Below are positions 26,337-34,028 of a stretch of 34,195 nt of DNA, one piece after another. Where the stretch lies: contig JACQQT010000062.1 in assembly GCA_016206815.1 (NCBI GenBank), positions 1-34,195 of the forward strand, in the 5' to 3' direction. The DNA is from Candidatus Omnitrophota bacterium (GTDB lineage Bacteria > Omnitrophota > Omnitrophia > Omnitrophales > Danuiimicrobiaceae). The notes beneath the pieces were generated by a model. The model did no database searches, was not told the origin of the DNA, and saw only the letters and a list, made by a program, of their open reading frames with translations. The number at the start of each line of letters is the position of its first letter. Within the stretch, counting starts at the first letter, position 1. The translations under genes were made by a program, and so were the position numbers.

Positions 26337-26823
26337 TTGACTCGTTGGGTTGCATTTCTTTTACGATTTCACGCGAAAGTTCAAAATCAAATCCTCGGTT
26401 TATCAGGAAATCATAAAGGCGTTTTTTTCGCTTTTGGAAGTCCACGCCTTTTAATTTTTCCCATCTTTCTTCAGCCAGCATCAAAGCCGTATCATGTTCA
26501 GCCTCTTTCGGAAAAGTGTCTAGCGCTTCCTCAATTTCCCCGGTTGCGATCCCTCTTTTTTTCAGTTGCAGGTATACTTTGCGACGCCCGTATTTCTTGC
26601 TTTGGACTGCCCAGTGCACTGTTTCTTGCACTAATTTCTGATCATTTAGGATCTTTTGCTCTTTGAGTTTGACAATGATGCTATCGATCGCCGCTTTAGG
26701 ATACCCCTTTGATAAAAGACGTTTCGACAATTCGGTTTCACTTCGTTTGCTGATGGTAAGAAGCCGGACGGCATACAGATAGCCCTGTTTCCGTTGCGAA
26801 TTGTCCTCTACGTGAGCGCCCAT
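26323..26823 (-). CDS. recX: RecA regulator RecX
   Basis: 166 residues, all helical and highly charged, with three-helix repeats typical of RecX (SETELSKRLLSKGYPKAAIDSIIVKLKEQ; SKKYGRRKVYLQLKKRGI; LINRGFDFELSREIVKEM). RecX binds in the RecA filament groove and limits recombinase activity. Only about 14 bases separate its ATG from the U-tract of the recA terminator, and no SD is visible, so it seems to be expressed at low level by readthrough. It overlaps alaS by 14 bp. Confidence 0.87.
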   Translation of the reverse strand: MGAHVEDNSQRKQGYLYAVRLLTISKRSETELSKRLLSKGYPKAAIDSIIVKLKEQKILNDQKLVQETVHWAVQSKKYGRRKVYLQLKKRGIATGEIEEALDTFPKEAEHDTALMLAEERWEKLKGVDFQKRKKRLYDFLINRGFDFELSREIVKEMQPNESNENF

Positions 26824-26836
26824 TTAAGTGATCAGG

Positions 26837-26870
26837 AAAAAAATACGGCGGAGGAAACCATCCGCCGTAT
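26837..26870 (-). terminator. Strong intrinsic terminator between recA and recX
   Basis: On the minus strand ATACGGCGGA pairs perfectly with TCCGCCGTAT (10 bp, 8-base loop) and is followed immediately by seven T. It lies about 45 bp after the recA stop and 14 bp before the recX start. It is the strongest terminator in the window. Confidence 0.92.
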
Positions 26871-26882
26871 CAGATTTATTTA

Positions 26883-26896
26883 GCTTTCCGGAAAGC
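26883..26896. repeat. Perfect 14-bp palindrome after recA
   Basis: GCTTTCCGGAAAGC reads the same on both strands. It lies between the recA stop codon and the terminator. It could be a protein-binding site or, as RNA, a second 5-bp hairpin that protects the recA message. No function is established. Confidence 0.6.
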
Positions 26897-26914
26897 AAGC
26901 TACGGGAAAATTAT

Positions 26915-28021
26915 TTATGTTTCTGACTCAGAGGAAACCGCAGGTTCGCTGGGCGAATGTTTTTCAGCTGAAGTTCCTGCCAGCACTTTTTCTTTTACTT
27001 TCTGCTCGATTTCATCTAGGAGCTGAGGGTTGTCTTTCAGGAAATAGCGGACTGCTTCCCGACCCTGCCCCAGCTTTTCAGAGTGATAGGCTAGCCAGGA
27101 ACCCGATTTTTCCAGGATGCCGTGATGGATGGCTAAATCGATGATGCTTGAAGATCTGGAAATCCCTTCGTCAAACATGATATCGAATTCCGCAATTTTG
27201 AAGGGAGCCGCACATTTATTCTTGACGACTTTTATTCTCACGCGATTACCGACGACTTCATCCCCTTTCTTGATCGATCCGATTCTTCGGATATCCAGCC
27301 GCATGGAGGCGTAAAACTTGAGCGCCTTCCCGCCGGGCGTTGTTTCCGGATTTCCAAACATCACGCCGATTTTTTGCCGCAGCTGATTAATGAAGATGAT
27401 ACAAGTTTTTGAGCGGTTGATGATGGCCGTTAGTTTTCTGAGAGCTTGCGACATGAGCCTTGCCTGCAATCCCATTTGCGCATCGCCCATTTCGCCTTCG
27501 ATTTCAGAACGAGGGGTTAAGGCGGCTACGGAATCAATCACGATTAAGTCTAGGGCATTTGAACGGACTAACATTTCAACGATTTGAAGCGCCTGTTCTC
27601 CGGAGTCTGGCTGTGAAATCAACAAGTCGTCTAGTTGAACCCCCAATTTTTTTGCGTAGGTAGGATCAAGCGCATGTTCGGCGTCGATAAAAGCAGCCAC
27701 CCCGCCTTTTTTTTGAACTTGAGCGGCAACGCTCAGGGTGAGGGTGGTCTTGCCGCTTCCTTCAGGACCAAAGATTTCAACCACACGGCCCCGAGGAACT
27801 CCCCCAATACCGGAAGCCAAATCCAAGCTGAGCGCACCGGTCGGAATTGCCGGGACATCGGCAAATCTTTCTTGCCCCAAGGTCATAATGGCACCCTTCC
27901 CGAACTGCTTCTCTATTTGACTCAGCGTGAGTTGAAGAGCTTTTTGCTTTTCTTGCGAAGCCTTGTTCACATGTGTTTCCTTTTGTCCCTCTTTGCTGAT
28001 CGCGCGCTTTTTCCCAGCCAT
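26915..28021 (-). CDS. recA: Recombinase RecA
   Basis: 368 residues. Walker A GPEGSGKT is at 85-92 and Walker B LIVID at 159-163; DNA-binding loops are seen in EGEMGDAQMGLQARLMSQA and FGNPETTPGGKALKFYAS. It carries the strand exchange and SOS coprotease role. Compared with enteric RecA it has an N-terminal extension of about 20 basic, polar residues (MAGKKRAISKEGQKETH) and a Ser/Glu-rich tail. The start is supported by an SD (GGAGAGG) just upstream and a well-placed promoter. A terminator separates it from recX. Confidence 0.97.
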   Translation of the reverse strand: MAGKKRAISKEGQKETHVNKASQEKQKALQLTLSQIEKQFGKGAIMTLGQERFADVPAIPTGALSLDLASGIGGVPRGRVVEIFGPEGSGKTTLTLSVAAQVQKKGGVAAFIDAEHALDPTYAKKLGVQLDDLLISQPDSGEQALQIVEMLVRSNALDLIVIDSVAALTPRSEIEGEMGDAQMGLQARLMSQALRKLTAIINRSKTCIIFINQLRQKIGVMFGNPETTPGGKALKFYASMRLDIRRIGSIKKGDEVVGNRVRIKVVKNKCAAPFKIAEFDIMFDEGISRSSSIIDLAIHHGILEKSGSWLAYHSEKLGQGREAVRYFLKDNPQLLDEIEQKVKEKVLAGTSAEKHSPSEPAVSSESET

Positions 28022-28047
28022 AACCTCTCCTTTTTCTAAGGTCTTTA

Positions 28048-28075
28048 ATTATACAGACTTAGCTGTTTTTGTAAA
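28048..28075 (-). promoter_or_regulatory. recA: recA promoter (sigma-70 type)
   Basis: On the minus strand TTTACA (28070-28075) and TATAAT (28048-28053) are separated by 16 bases. The -10 box is perfect and the -35 box has one mismatch. The start would fall near 28041, giving a leader of about 20 bases that contains the recA SD. Confidence 0.8.
28053..28066. promoter_or_regulatory. Candidate SOS-type operator in the recA promoter
   Basis: An inverted repeat ACAG-N6-CTGT lies between the -35 and -10 boxes and touches the -10 box, an ideal place for a repressor. It is neither the enteric CTG-N10-CAG nor the Gram-positive GAAC-N4-GTTC LexA box, so identification as an operator is tentative. Confidence 0.3.
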
Positions 28076-28077
28076 GG

Positions 28078-28098
28078 AAAAATTAGGCTGGAAAGCCT
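28078..28098 (-). terminator. Small terminator of the PC4-like gene
   Basis: On the minus strand AGGCT, loop TTCC, AGCCT form a 5-bp stem that begins within the stop codon and is followed by AATTTTT. The U-run ends only two bases before the recA -35 box, so it separates the two transcription units very compactly. Confidence 0.6.
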
Positions 28099-28331
28099 TA
28101 TTTTGAGAAATTTCCAAGCTTCTTTTCACATGCCTGAATCCCCTTCCGCAACTCAGGCAGAAGCTCGAGGGCAATCGTGATCCCCTTTTTCGTGGGAAGC
28201 ATTTCTTCGCCTTCTTTCGGATGGTAGAAGATACGTAAGTCTAGATATTTCCTAGCCTTGTATTCGCGAAGAGAAAAGCGAACCGCATCGTCCTGATTTC
28301 TTTCAAATTCGTATAACAGTTGGTTTTCCAT
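28098..28331 (-). CDS. PC4/YdbC-like ssDNA-binding transcription cofactor
   Basis: 77 residues. The block VRFSLREYKARKYLDLR (17-33), the later PTKKGITI (46-53) and the C-terminal helix (ELRKGIQACEKKL) match the PC4 / p15 fold of small bacterial YdbC-type proteins, which bind single-stranded DNA as dimers. The frame is open upstream to an ATG at 28397, but a consensus promoter lies inside that extension, and the extra 22 residues (with ISHISCLPHNPGS) do not look like the family; the start at 28331 is therefore chosen. It lies between pgsA and recA as its own short transcription unit. A role in transcription or ssDNA handling is inferred from the fold. Confidence 0.8.
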   Translation of the reverse strand: MENQLLYEFERNQDDAVRFSLREYKARKYLDLRIFYHPKEGEEMLPTKKGITIALELLPELRKGIQACEKKLGNFSK

Positions 28332-28368
28332 TTCACTACCGGGGTTGTGTGGGAGGCAGGAAATATGA

Positions 28369-28397
28369 CTTATAATCATAAACTTATTGATTGTCAA
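28369..28397 (-). promoter_or_regulatory. Promoter of the PC4-like gene
   Basis: On the minus strand TTGACA (28392-28397, perfect) and TATAAG (28369-28374) are 17 bases apart. The start near 28362 gives a leader of about 30 bases before the ATG at 28331. The -35 box lies six bases after the pgsA stop. Confidence 0.78.
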
Positions 28398-28403
28398 GTA
28401 AAT

Positions 28404-28964
28404 TTAAATTTTATTTTCGGGGGCCGGTGGGTTGACCAATTTGATTCCACGAGCGAGATAGAGTGCGGTAGAAAGAATAGTCAGGCTTACCGCAGGGAGC
28501 CAGATGAGGTGCGCGTAACGCCACCCTGCCAGCAAAACCAAGATCGTTAACATTTGAAAGAAAGTGGTCAGTTTTCCAATCAAATTTGGCTGGATACGAA
28601 TTTGATTGGTGGTTAAAAAAATAATCACAAGCCCGCAGATGATAAATAAATCTCTAAACACAATAATGATCACGACCCAATTTGGCGGTTTCAATATAAA
28701 AGCGCTTGAAAATGTAATTCCTAAGAATCCCGACAAAAGAAGCAGCTTATCTGCGAGCGGATCCAAAAAGGTTCCGAGCTCGGTTTTGCATTTGAATTGT
28801 CTCGCAATTGCCCCGTCCAGCGCATCCGTGATGATCGCAATGAAAAAGATAATCAAAGCGGTCATCCGAAAATAATATTTTTCAGGAGTGTAATAAATCA
28901 GGGAAATCAGGAAGAATGGAACCAGAACAATTCGGAATAACGTAATATAATTGGGGAGGTTCAA
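28404..28964 (-). CDS. pgsA: CDP-diacylglycerol-glycerol-3-phosphate 3-phosphatidyltransferase
   Basis: 186 residues, an integral membrane enzyme with several hydrophobic helices. It makes phosphatidylglycerol phosphate. The CDP-alcohol phosphotransferase motif is complete: D47 and D50-G51, A54-R55, G64, D68, D72 (spacing DG-x2-AR-x8-G-x3-D-x3-D). The N-terminus NLPNYITLFRIVLVPFF is the family standard, which fixes a TTG start at 28964. It begins 3 bp after the smc stop without a clear SD. Another CDP-alcohol transferase specificity is possible but the N-terminus favours PgsA. Confidence 0.9.
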   Translation of the reverse strand: MNLPNYITLFRIVLVPFFLISLIYYTPEKYYFRMTALIIFFIAIITDALDGAIARQFKCKTELGTFLDPLADKLLLLSGFLGITFSSAFILKPPNWVVIIIVFRDLFIICGLVIIFLTTNQIRIQPNLIGKLTTFFQMLTILVLLAGWRYAHLIWLPAVSLTILSTALYLARGIKLVNPPAPENKI

Positions 28965-28967
28965 GGC

Positions 28968-31900
28968 TCAATTTAAAATTTGATTTAGCTCGTTTTTAAG
29001 CTTCTGGTCCGTGTGCTCGATTTCCTTATTTTCAGGTGCTAACCGAACCGATACGATTTTGGAGATGCCCGCTTCTTGCATGGTGACGCCGTATAAAGCA
29101 TCTCCCATTGCGATTGTTTTCCGGCTGTGTGTGGCGATGATGAATTGCGTGGTTGGCAGAAAAGGCTTTAACGCAGAAAGAAATCGTTCGTTGTTCGCTT
29201 CATCCAGCGGTGCATCTACTTCGTCCAGAACGCAGAAGGGAGACGGCTTGACAGAAAACAGTGCAAGAAGAAGCGCAATCGCAGTTAACGCTTTCTCTCC
29301 GCCTGATAGCAAGCTGATATGTTGTAATTTTTTTCCCGGCGGTCTGGCCGCGATATCAAGTCCGGATTCAATGGGATTGCTTTCATCAAGCAAGATGAGG
29401 TCCGCCTGACCACCGCCGAACAACGTTCGAAAATAGTTCCGAAACGCTTCTCGGACATGGACCAAGGTTTCTTCAAAAAGTTTTTTTGTTGTGCGATTGA
29501 TTTTACGAATTGCTTCCAGAAGTGAATCGCGTGCCTCCGTAAGATCCCGTTTTTGGTTCAAGAGGAAGTCATACCTTTGTTTTAATTCCTGATATTCATC
29601 AATGGCAAGCAGGTTCACGGTGCCGATGGATTCCAGTTTTTCACGCAACGTTTCAATTTCCGTTTTGACCTCATCCATTTTTTCCGCTTCCAATGTGTAA
29701 TCTTGCGCGTTGAGAGTTGAAAGATCAATTTTATATCGGCCGCTTAAATCTTGACGGATGGAGTCCTTTTGGTGTGTGATTTCAAGTTCTTTTAAGCTGA
29801 GTTCGTGTATTTTTTGTTTTAATTGCTCTATCGCTTTTGCACTTTCCTGGATCTTTTCAATCGCGCAATTCCGATCACCCAACAGCTGAGCCCTTGATTG
29901 TTTCACTTGCTCTACACGGACCGATTGTTCAAGAAGTTGTTGATTTAAGTGATCTTTGTCCGTTTTGAAATATGAAGTTTGAATCTCGAGTTCTGAAATC
30001 TGGCGAGCTGATTTCTCTCGTTCACTTTCGAGCGATTGGATACGCGTATTGGCATCTTCCAGCTGGCGATTGAGGAATTGGATTGCGTGTGAAACGTCTT
30101 TTTCTTTCTCCGTCTGCATTTCGAGTTTAGATTCCAAAAGTTCCAATCCCCGTTCAATTTCTTCCTGAGCACTCTTTTCGCTCAACATATGTTTTTGAAG
30201 TCGGTCAAACTCAGATTGTGCACGGGCTTGTTCGGCTTCCAGCTTTTCAAGTTGTTTTGAGAGTATTTCTTTCATCTGACGGGACTGTTCAGCGTCTGCT
30301 AAACATTGGCGAGTCTCTTGCTCAAGGAGGCAAAACTCGTCTTTTGCTTGTTTGCGCTGTTCGTCAAAACTTGAGCTTGCTGCTTGGATGCGTTCAAAAG
30401 CGACGCGATAGGCAAGCATTTCGCGATTAAGGTCATTTTCTTTTTGTCGTAGTTCTTTGAGGCGTTGCTCCCCTTTGGTTAGCATGAAGCCGAGCTCAGC
30501 TTCCTGTTGATGCATCACTTCGTTCTCACGGTTGAGACGCGTGTTTTCTTTTTTGCGGGCAAATGTGTTCCGTTCGGGGGTGTATCCGCCATTTCTGAGG
30601 GTAATTTGGAATTCCGGACCTAAAATGGCGCCCGACTTAGAAACCAGTTTCGCGCGTTGCGATAATCTCATGAGTTGGGCAATATTCTCTGATGTAATTT
30701 CGTCAACCACGTAGGTTTTCCCGACGAGGTTTCCAAAAATTCCGTCATAGCCATTTTGGACTCGGATCACATCCCACAAACGCTTTTTGACCAAAGGATG
30801 GGACTGCACTTGATTGTCTGCCGCGAGCGCACCGTTTAAGATGGCCTGATCTCTTACGAAAATGGTTGCATGGTGCGAGCCGGATTGTTTCAACTGTGTG
30901 AGGAGATGGGTGGCAGCTTCCAGATTGTCTGCCACGACCGCTTTGAGAGAATCTGCAAGGGCTGCTTCTGCCGCCAATTCATACCCCGGTTCGATTTCTA
31001 CTAAATCCAGCAAGGTTTTCATCATGCCCTGCTGTGTCGGGTGGGAGCCGTGTTCTGAAACAATCTTTTTAGGATCGGGACCGGCGAGATGATCAATTTC
31101 TTCTAAAAGACGCAACTGGCTCTCGAGCTTTGCAAGTTTTGCTTGGACTGCCGACAATTCGCTTTGAGTGGCTTTGAGATGAAGCTCTAGGTTATCTTTT
31201 TCTTGGGTTACCGCTGTCAAGGCATTGCGGTTTTCAATTACCTTCGCATCGTAGTTTTGATATTCCTCGCCAGCTCCTTTTTGTCGTGCGACCAAGTTTC
31301 GATCCCATCCCGTCAGTTTTGCTTTGGATTCCTTAAGTTCGCTCTGTTTGCGCTCCAATGAAAGCAGTTCCAGATCGGCTTTGTTGAAGGCATTTTTGGT
31401 GTCTGCGATTTGACGCGCCAGCTCAAAAAGAACGGCTTGCTGATTTTCAAGGTCCTGTTTACCGCTTCCCTGGTTTTGTTGCGGAGGTTGATTTAGGAGA
31501 TTTTCTTTCTTTTTGGCTTGTATGTCTTCAATGACAGCGGAAATGCGTTCGCGTTCATTATTTTTCAGATGAATATCCTGATTTAAATTTTCTACGGTTT
31601 TCTTTAACGATTCAAGCTCCCCCAACGCTTTTTCGCAGTTCAGTTTTAGGAATTCAATTTTTTCCCGATGGAAATTTTCCTGGTTTTCAAGTGCGGTAAG
31701 CGCTTGTCTCGTTTCGGATCTGGTATTTTCTTCTTCCAGGAAAGATTGCTCTAGTTGTTGAAGGCGTCCTTCCACCAAACGCGCCGAGGCGTTTTCGCTT
31801 TCCGTTTGTGCGCCCAAAGCGGAGAGCGATTCCTGATGTGCCCTGCGCTCTGTTTCTAGCTGTGCAGTCTGACCATCCAGATTTTGGAATTCAAAGAAAG

Positions 31901-32588
31901 CACGCTGAATTTCCAAATTCTTCAATCGGTCAAATTGTGTTTTGTAACGTTCCGCGCGCTGTGCCTGCCGTTCGGCGTACCGGATGTTTCGCTCCACCTC
32001 ACTTGTGATGTCGTTTAAACGGAGAAGATTTTCTTCCGTTCGTTCCAACTTTCGAAGTGCCTCTTCTTTCTTAACTTTGAATTTTGAGATGCCGGCCGCT
32101 TCTTCAATGAGGGAACGACGTTCTTCGGCTTCAGCATTGAGGATGTAATCAATACGGCCCTGTTCAATCATGGAATAGGAATTGGATCCGATCCCCGTGT
32201 CCAGAATCAGGTCCTGAATATCTTTGAGGCGGCACGGCGTTTTGTTCAGTAGATATTCGCTTTCACCTGACCGGTAAAGCCGCCTGGTGATGACCACTTC
32301 TTCATATTGAACGGAAAGCTTTTGATCCGAGTTATCGATTGTCAGAGATACTTCAGCAAAATTAAGGGGTTTTCTGAAGTCGGTGCCGGAAAAGATAACG
32401 TCTTCCATTCGGGAGCCCCTTAAAAGTTTGGCGCTCCGTTCTCCTAAAACCCAGCGAATGGCATCTGAAATATTGCTTTTCCCGCAGCCGTTTGGTCCAA
32501 CAATGCAGGTGACGCCACGTTCAAAGACAATCTCGGTTTTTTCTGCGAAGGATTTAAATCCGAAGATTTCTATCTTTTTGAGGTACAT
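28968..32588 (-). CDS. smc: Chromosome segregation ATPase SMC
   Basis: 1206 residues. Walker A GPNGCGKS is at 31-38. A long coiled coil follows, then the hinge (about 510-665, including LLDLVEIEPGYELAAEAALADSL), and a second coiled coil. The C-terminal ATPase half has the signature LLSGGEKALTAIALL (about 1090) and Walker B VLDEVDAPLDEANN (about 1120). It condenses and segregates the chromosome with ScpA and ScpB, which are not encoded here. The 126-bp gap upstream (32589-32714) shows no convincing promoter, and no strong SD precedes the ATG. pgsA follows 3 bp later. Confidence 0.97.
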   Translation of the reverse strand: MYLKKIEIFGFKSFAEKTEIVFERGVTCIVGPNGCGKSNISDAIRWVLGERSAKLLRGSRMEDVIFSGTDFRKPLNFAEVSLTIDNSDQKLSVQYEEVVITRRLYRSGESEYLLNKTPCRLKDIQDLILDTGIGSNSYSMIEQGRIDYILNAEAEERRSLIEEAAGISKFKVKKEEALRKLERTEENLLRLNDITSEVERNIRYAERQAQRAERYKTQFDRLKNLEIQRAFFEFQNLDGQTAQLETERRAHQESLSALGAQTESENASARLVEGRLQQLEQSFLEEENTRSETRQALTALENQENFHREKIEFLKLNCEKALGELESLKKTVENLNQDIHLKNNERERISAVIEDIQAKKKENLLNQPPQQNQGSGKQDLENQQAVLFELARQIADTKNAFNKADLELLSLERKQSELKESKAKLTGWDRNLVARQKGAGEEYQNYDAKVIENRNALTAVTQEKDNLELHLKATQSELSAVQAKLAKLESQLRLLEEIDHLAGPDPKKIVSEHGSHPTQQGMMKTLLDLVEIEPGYELAAEAALADSLKAVVADNLEAATHLLTQLKQSGSHHATIFVRDQAILNGALAADNQVQSHPLVKKRLWDVIRVQNGYDGIFGNLVGKTYVVDEITSENIAQLMRLSQRAKLVSKSGAILGPEFQITLRNGGYTPERNTFARKKENTRLNRENEVMHQQEAELGFMLTKGEQRLKELRQKENDLNREMLAYRVAFERIQAASSSFDEQRKQAKDEFCLLEQETRQCLADAEQSRQMKEILSKQLEKLEAEQARAQSEFDRLQKHMLSEKSAQEEIERGLELLESKLEMQTEKEKDVSHAIQFLNRQLEDANTRIQSLESEREKSARQISELEIQTSYFKTDKDHLNQQLLEQSVRVEQVKQSRAQLLGDRNCAIEKIQESAKAIEQLKQKIHELSLKELEITHQKDSIRQDLSGRYKIDLSTLNAQDYTLEAEKMDEVKTEIETLREKLESIGTVNLLAIDEYQELKQRYDFLLNQKRDLTEARDSLLEAIRKINRTTKKLFEETLVHVREAFRNYFRTLFGGGQADLILLDESNPIESGLDIAARPPGKKLQHISLLSGGEKALTAIALLLALFSVKPSPFCVLDEVDAPLDEANNERFLSALKPFLPTTQFIIATHSRKTIAMGDALYGVTMQEAGISKIVSVRLAPENKEIEHTDQKLKNELNQILN

Positions 32589-32714
32589 AGTTCAACCATT
32601 TTAGCCGTTTACCGTCCGAAGTCCAGCGACTGTTTAATTATCGTCATGAAAGTGAGGAAGTTTAAGATAAAATTCGAAGGAAAAACTTGATGCAGCAAAT
32701 CAGAAAAAACGAGG

Positions 32715-33959
32715 TCAGCCTTCAAAGCGTTTTAGGCAGAGGGCAGCATTATGACCGCCAAAACCCAAAGAATCAGAGAGCGCAACTTTAATTTTAGCGC
32801 GGCGCGGCTCATTTGGCACGTAGTCCAAATCACATACCGGATCCGGGTGTTCATAATTGATAGTAGGAGGGGCAATCTCGTGCTTAATGGCCAATGCCGT
32901 GAAAATAGCTTCTACCCCGCCGGCCGCTCCCAATAAGTGGCCGGTCATGGATTTGGTTGAGCTGACCATGAGTCTTTTCGCCACCGGTTCTGTGAAAACT
33001 TGTTTGATCGCAATGGTTTCCACTTTATCGTTAAGAGGAGTGGAAGTTCCGTGCGCATTAATGTAATTCACTTCTTCAGGCTTGATTTGAGCATCTTGCA
33101 GCGTATTGATCATACAACGGGCGGCGCCTTTGCCTTCCGGGTCCGGAGCAGTCATATGAGTTGCATCCGAGGTCATGCCGTATCCAGCTATTTCGCAATA
33201 AATTTTCGCGTTCCGTTTGAGGGCATGTTCTAACTCTTCTAAAACAACCACACCGCATCCTTCTCCCATGACAAAGCCGTTTCGCGTTTTATCAAAAGGT
33301 CTTGAAGCTTTTTCCGGATGGTCGTTATGAGTGGATAGGGCCTTCATGGCGTCAAACCCGCCGAAACCCAGCGGTGTGATGCACGCTTCCGTTCCCCCTG
33401 CCAACATGATTTGCGCTTCACCCCGTTGAATGATTTTAAACGCATCTCCTATCGCGTGAGATCCGGTTGCGCAAGCCGTAGCAACACAATTATTCGGACC
33501 TTTCAGACCCAATTCAATTGCGACCTGGCCGGGTGCCATGTTCACAATGAGCATCGGGATTAAGAACGGGGAGACGCGGCCTGGTCCTTTTTCAAGCAGA
33601 ATCTTGTGTTGTTCTTCAATCGTATGAAGTCCGCCAATTCCGGAGCCAATCAAAACACCGCATAGATACGGATCCTCTTTTTTAAAATCTAATTCGGCAT
33701 CTTTGATGGCCATTTTGGCACCCGCAACCGCGAATTGGACAAAACGGTCCGACTTTTTGATTTGTTTGGTGGAGAGATATTTCGTAGGGTCAAAGTTTTT
33801 GACTTCAGCGGCGACTTTGGAAGAGAAATGGTTGGCGTCTACTTGCGTCACGCGAGCGGTTCCGCTTTTTCCTTTCAAAACCGCATTCCACGTTTCTTCT
33901 AGATTATTACCGATAGGGGTGAGACAACCAGCTCCGGTGAGGACGACTCGGTACTTCAT
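32715..33959 (-). CDS. fabF: Beta-ketoacyl-ACP synthase II
   Basis: 414 residues. The condensing-enzyme triad is complete: C163 in CVATACATGSH, H303 in NAHGTSTPLND and H341 in MTGHLLGAAGG. The enzyme elongates acyl-ACP with malonyl-ACP, and its carrier protein is encoded directly upstream. The start MKYRVVLTGAG is the family standard, yet no SD precedes it; the 5' region instead contains CCCTCC, the complement of an SD. A hairpin at the acpP stop codon lies between promoter and fabF. Together this suggests lower FabF than ACP output. Confidence 0.96.
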   Translation of the reverse strand: MKYRVVLTGAGCLTPIGNNLEETWNAVLKGKSGTARVTQVDANHFSSKVAAEVKNFDPTKYLSTKQIKKSDRFVQFAVAGAKMAIKDAELDFKKEDPYLCGVLIGSGIGGLHTIEEQHKILLEKGPGRVSPFLIPMLIVNMAPGQVAIELGLKGPNNCVATACATGSHAIGDAFKIIQRGEAQIMLAGGTEACITPLGFGGFDAMKALSTHNDHPEKASRPFDKTRNGFVMGEGCGVVVLEELEHALKRNAKIYCEIAGYGMTSDATHMTAPDPEGKGAARCMINTLQDAQIKPEEVNYINAHGTSTPLNDKVETIAIKQVFTEPVAKRLMVSSTKSMTGHLLGAAGGVEAIFTALAIKHEIAPPTINYEHPDPVCDLDYVPNEPRRAKIKVALSDSLGFGGHNAALCLKRFEG

Positions 33960-34003
33960 AAAGACCAGGCAAGTGAGGAGGGAAAATTAACATGTTTGAA
34001 AAG

Positions 34004-34028
34004 AATGCGCCTTATTTGGCGGCGCATT
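34004..34028 (-). terminator. Terminator or attenuator spanning the acpP stop codon
   Basis: On the minus strand AATGCGCC pairs perfectly with GGCGCATT (8 bp, 9-base loop containing the acpP stop codon) and is followed by CTTTTC. The short U-run suggests partial rather than full termination. Confidence 0.6.

Noticed and set aside
26007..26666. Plus-strand 219-codon frame across the alaS-recX junction
   Set aside because: It is antisense to two well-recognised genes, has no family resemblance and no SD.
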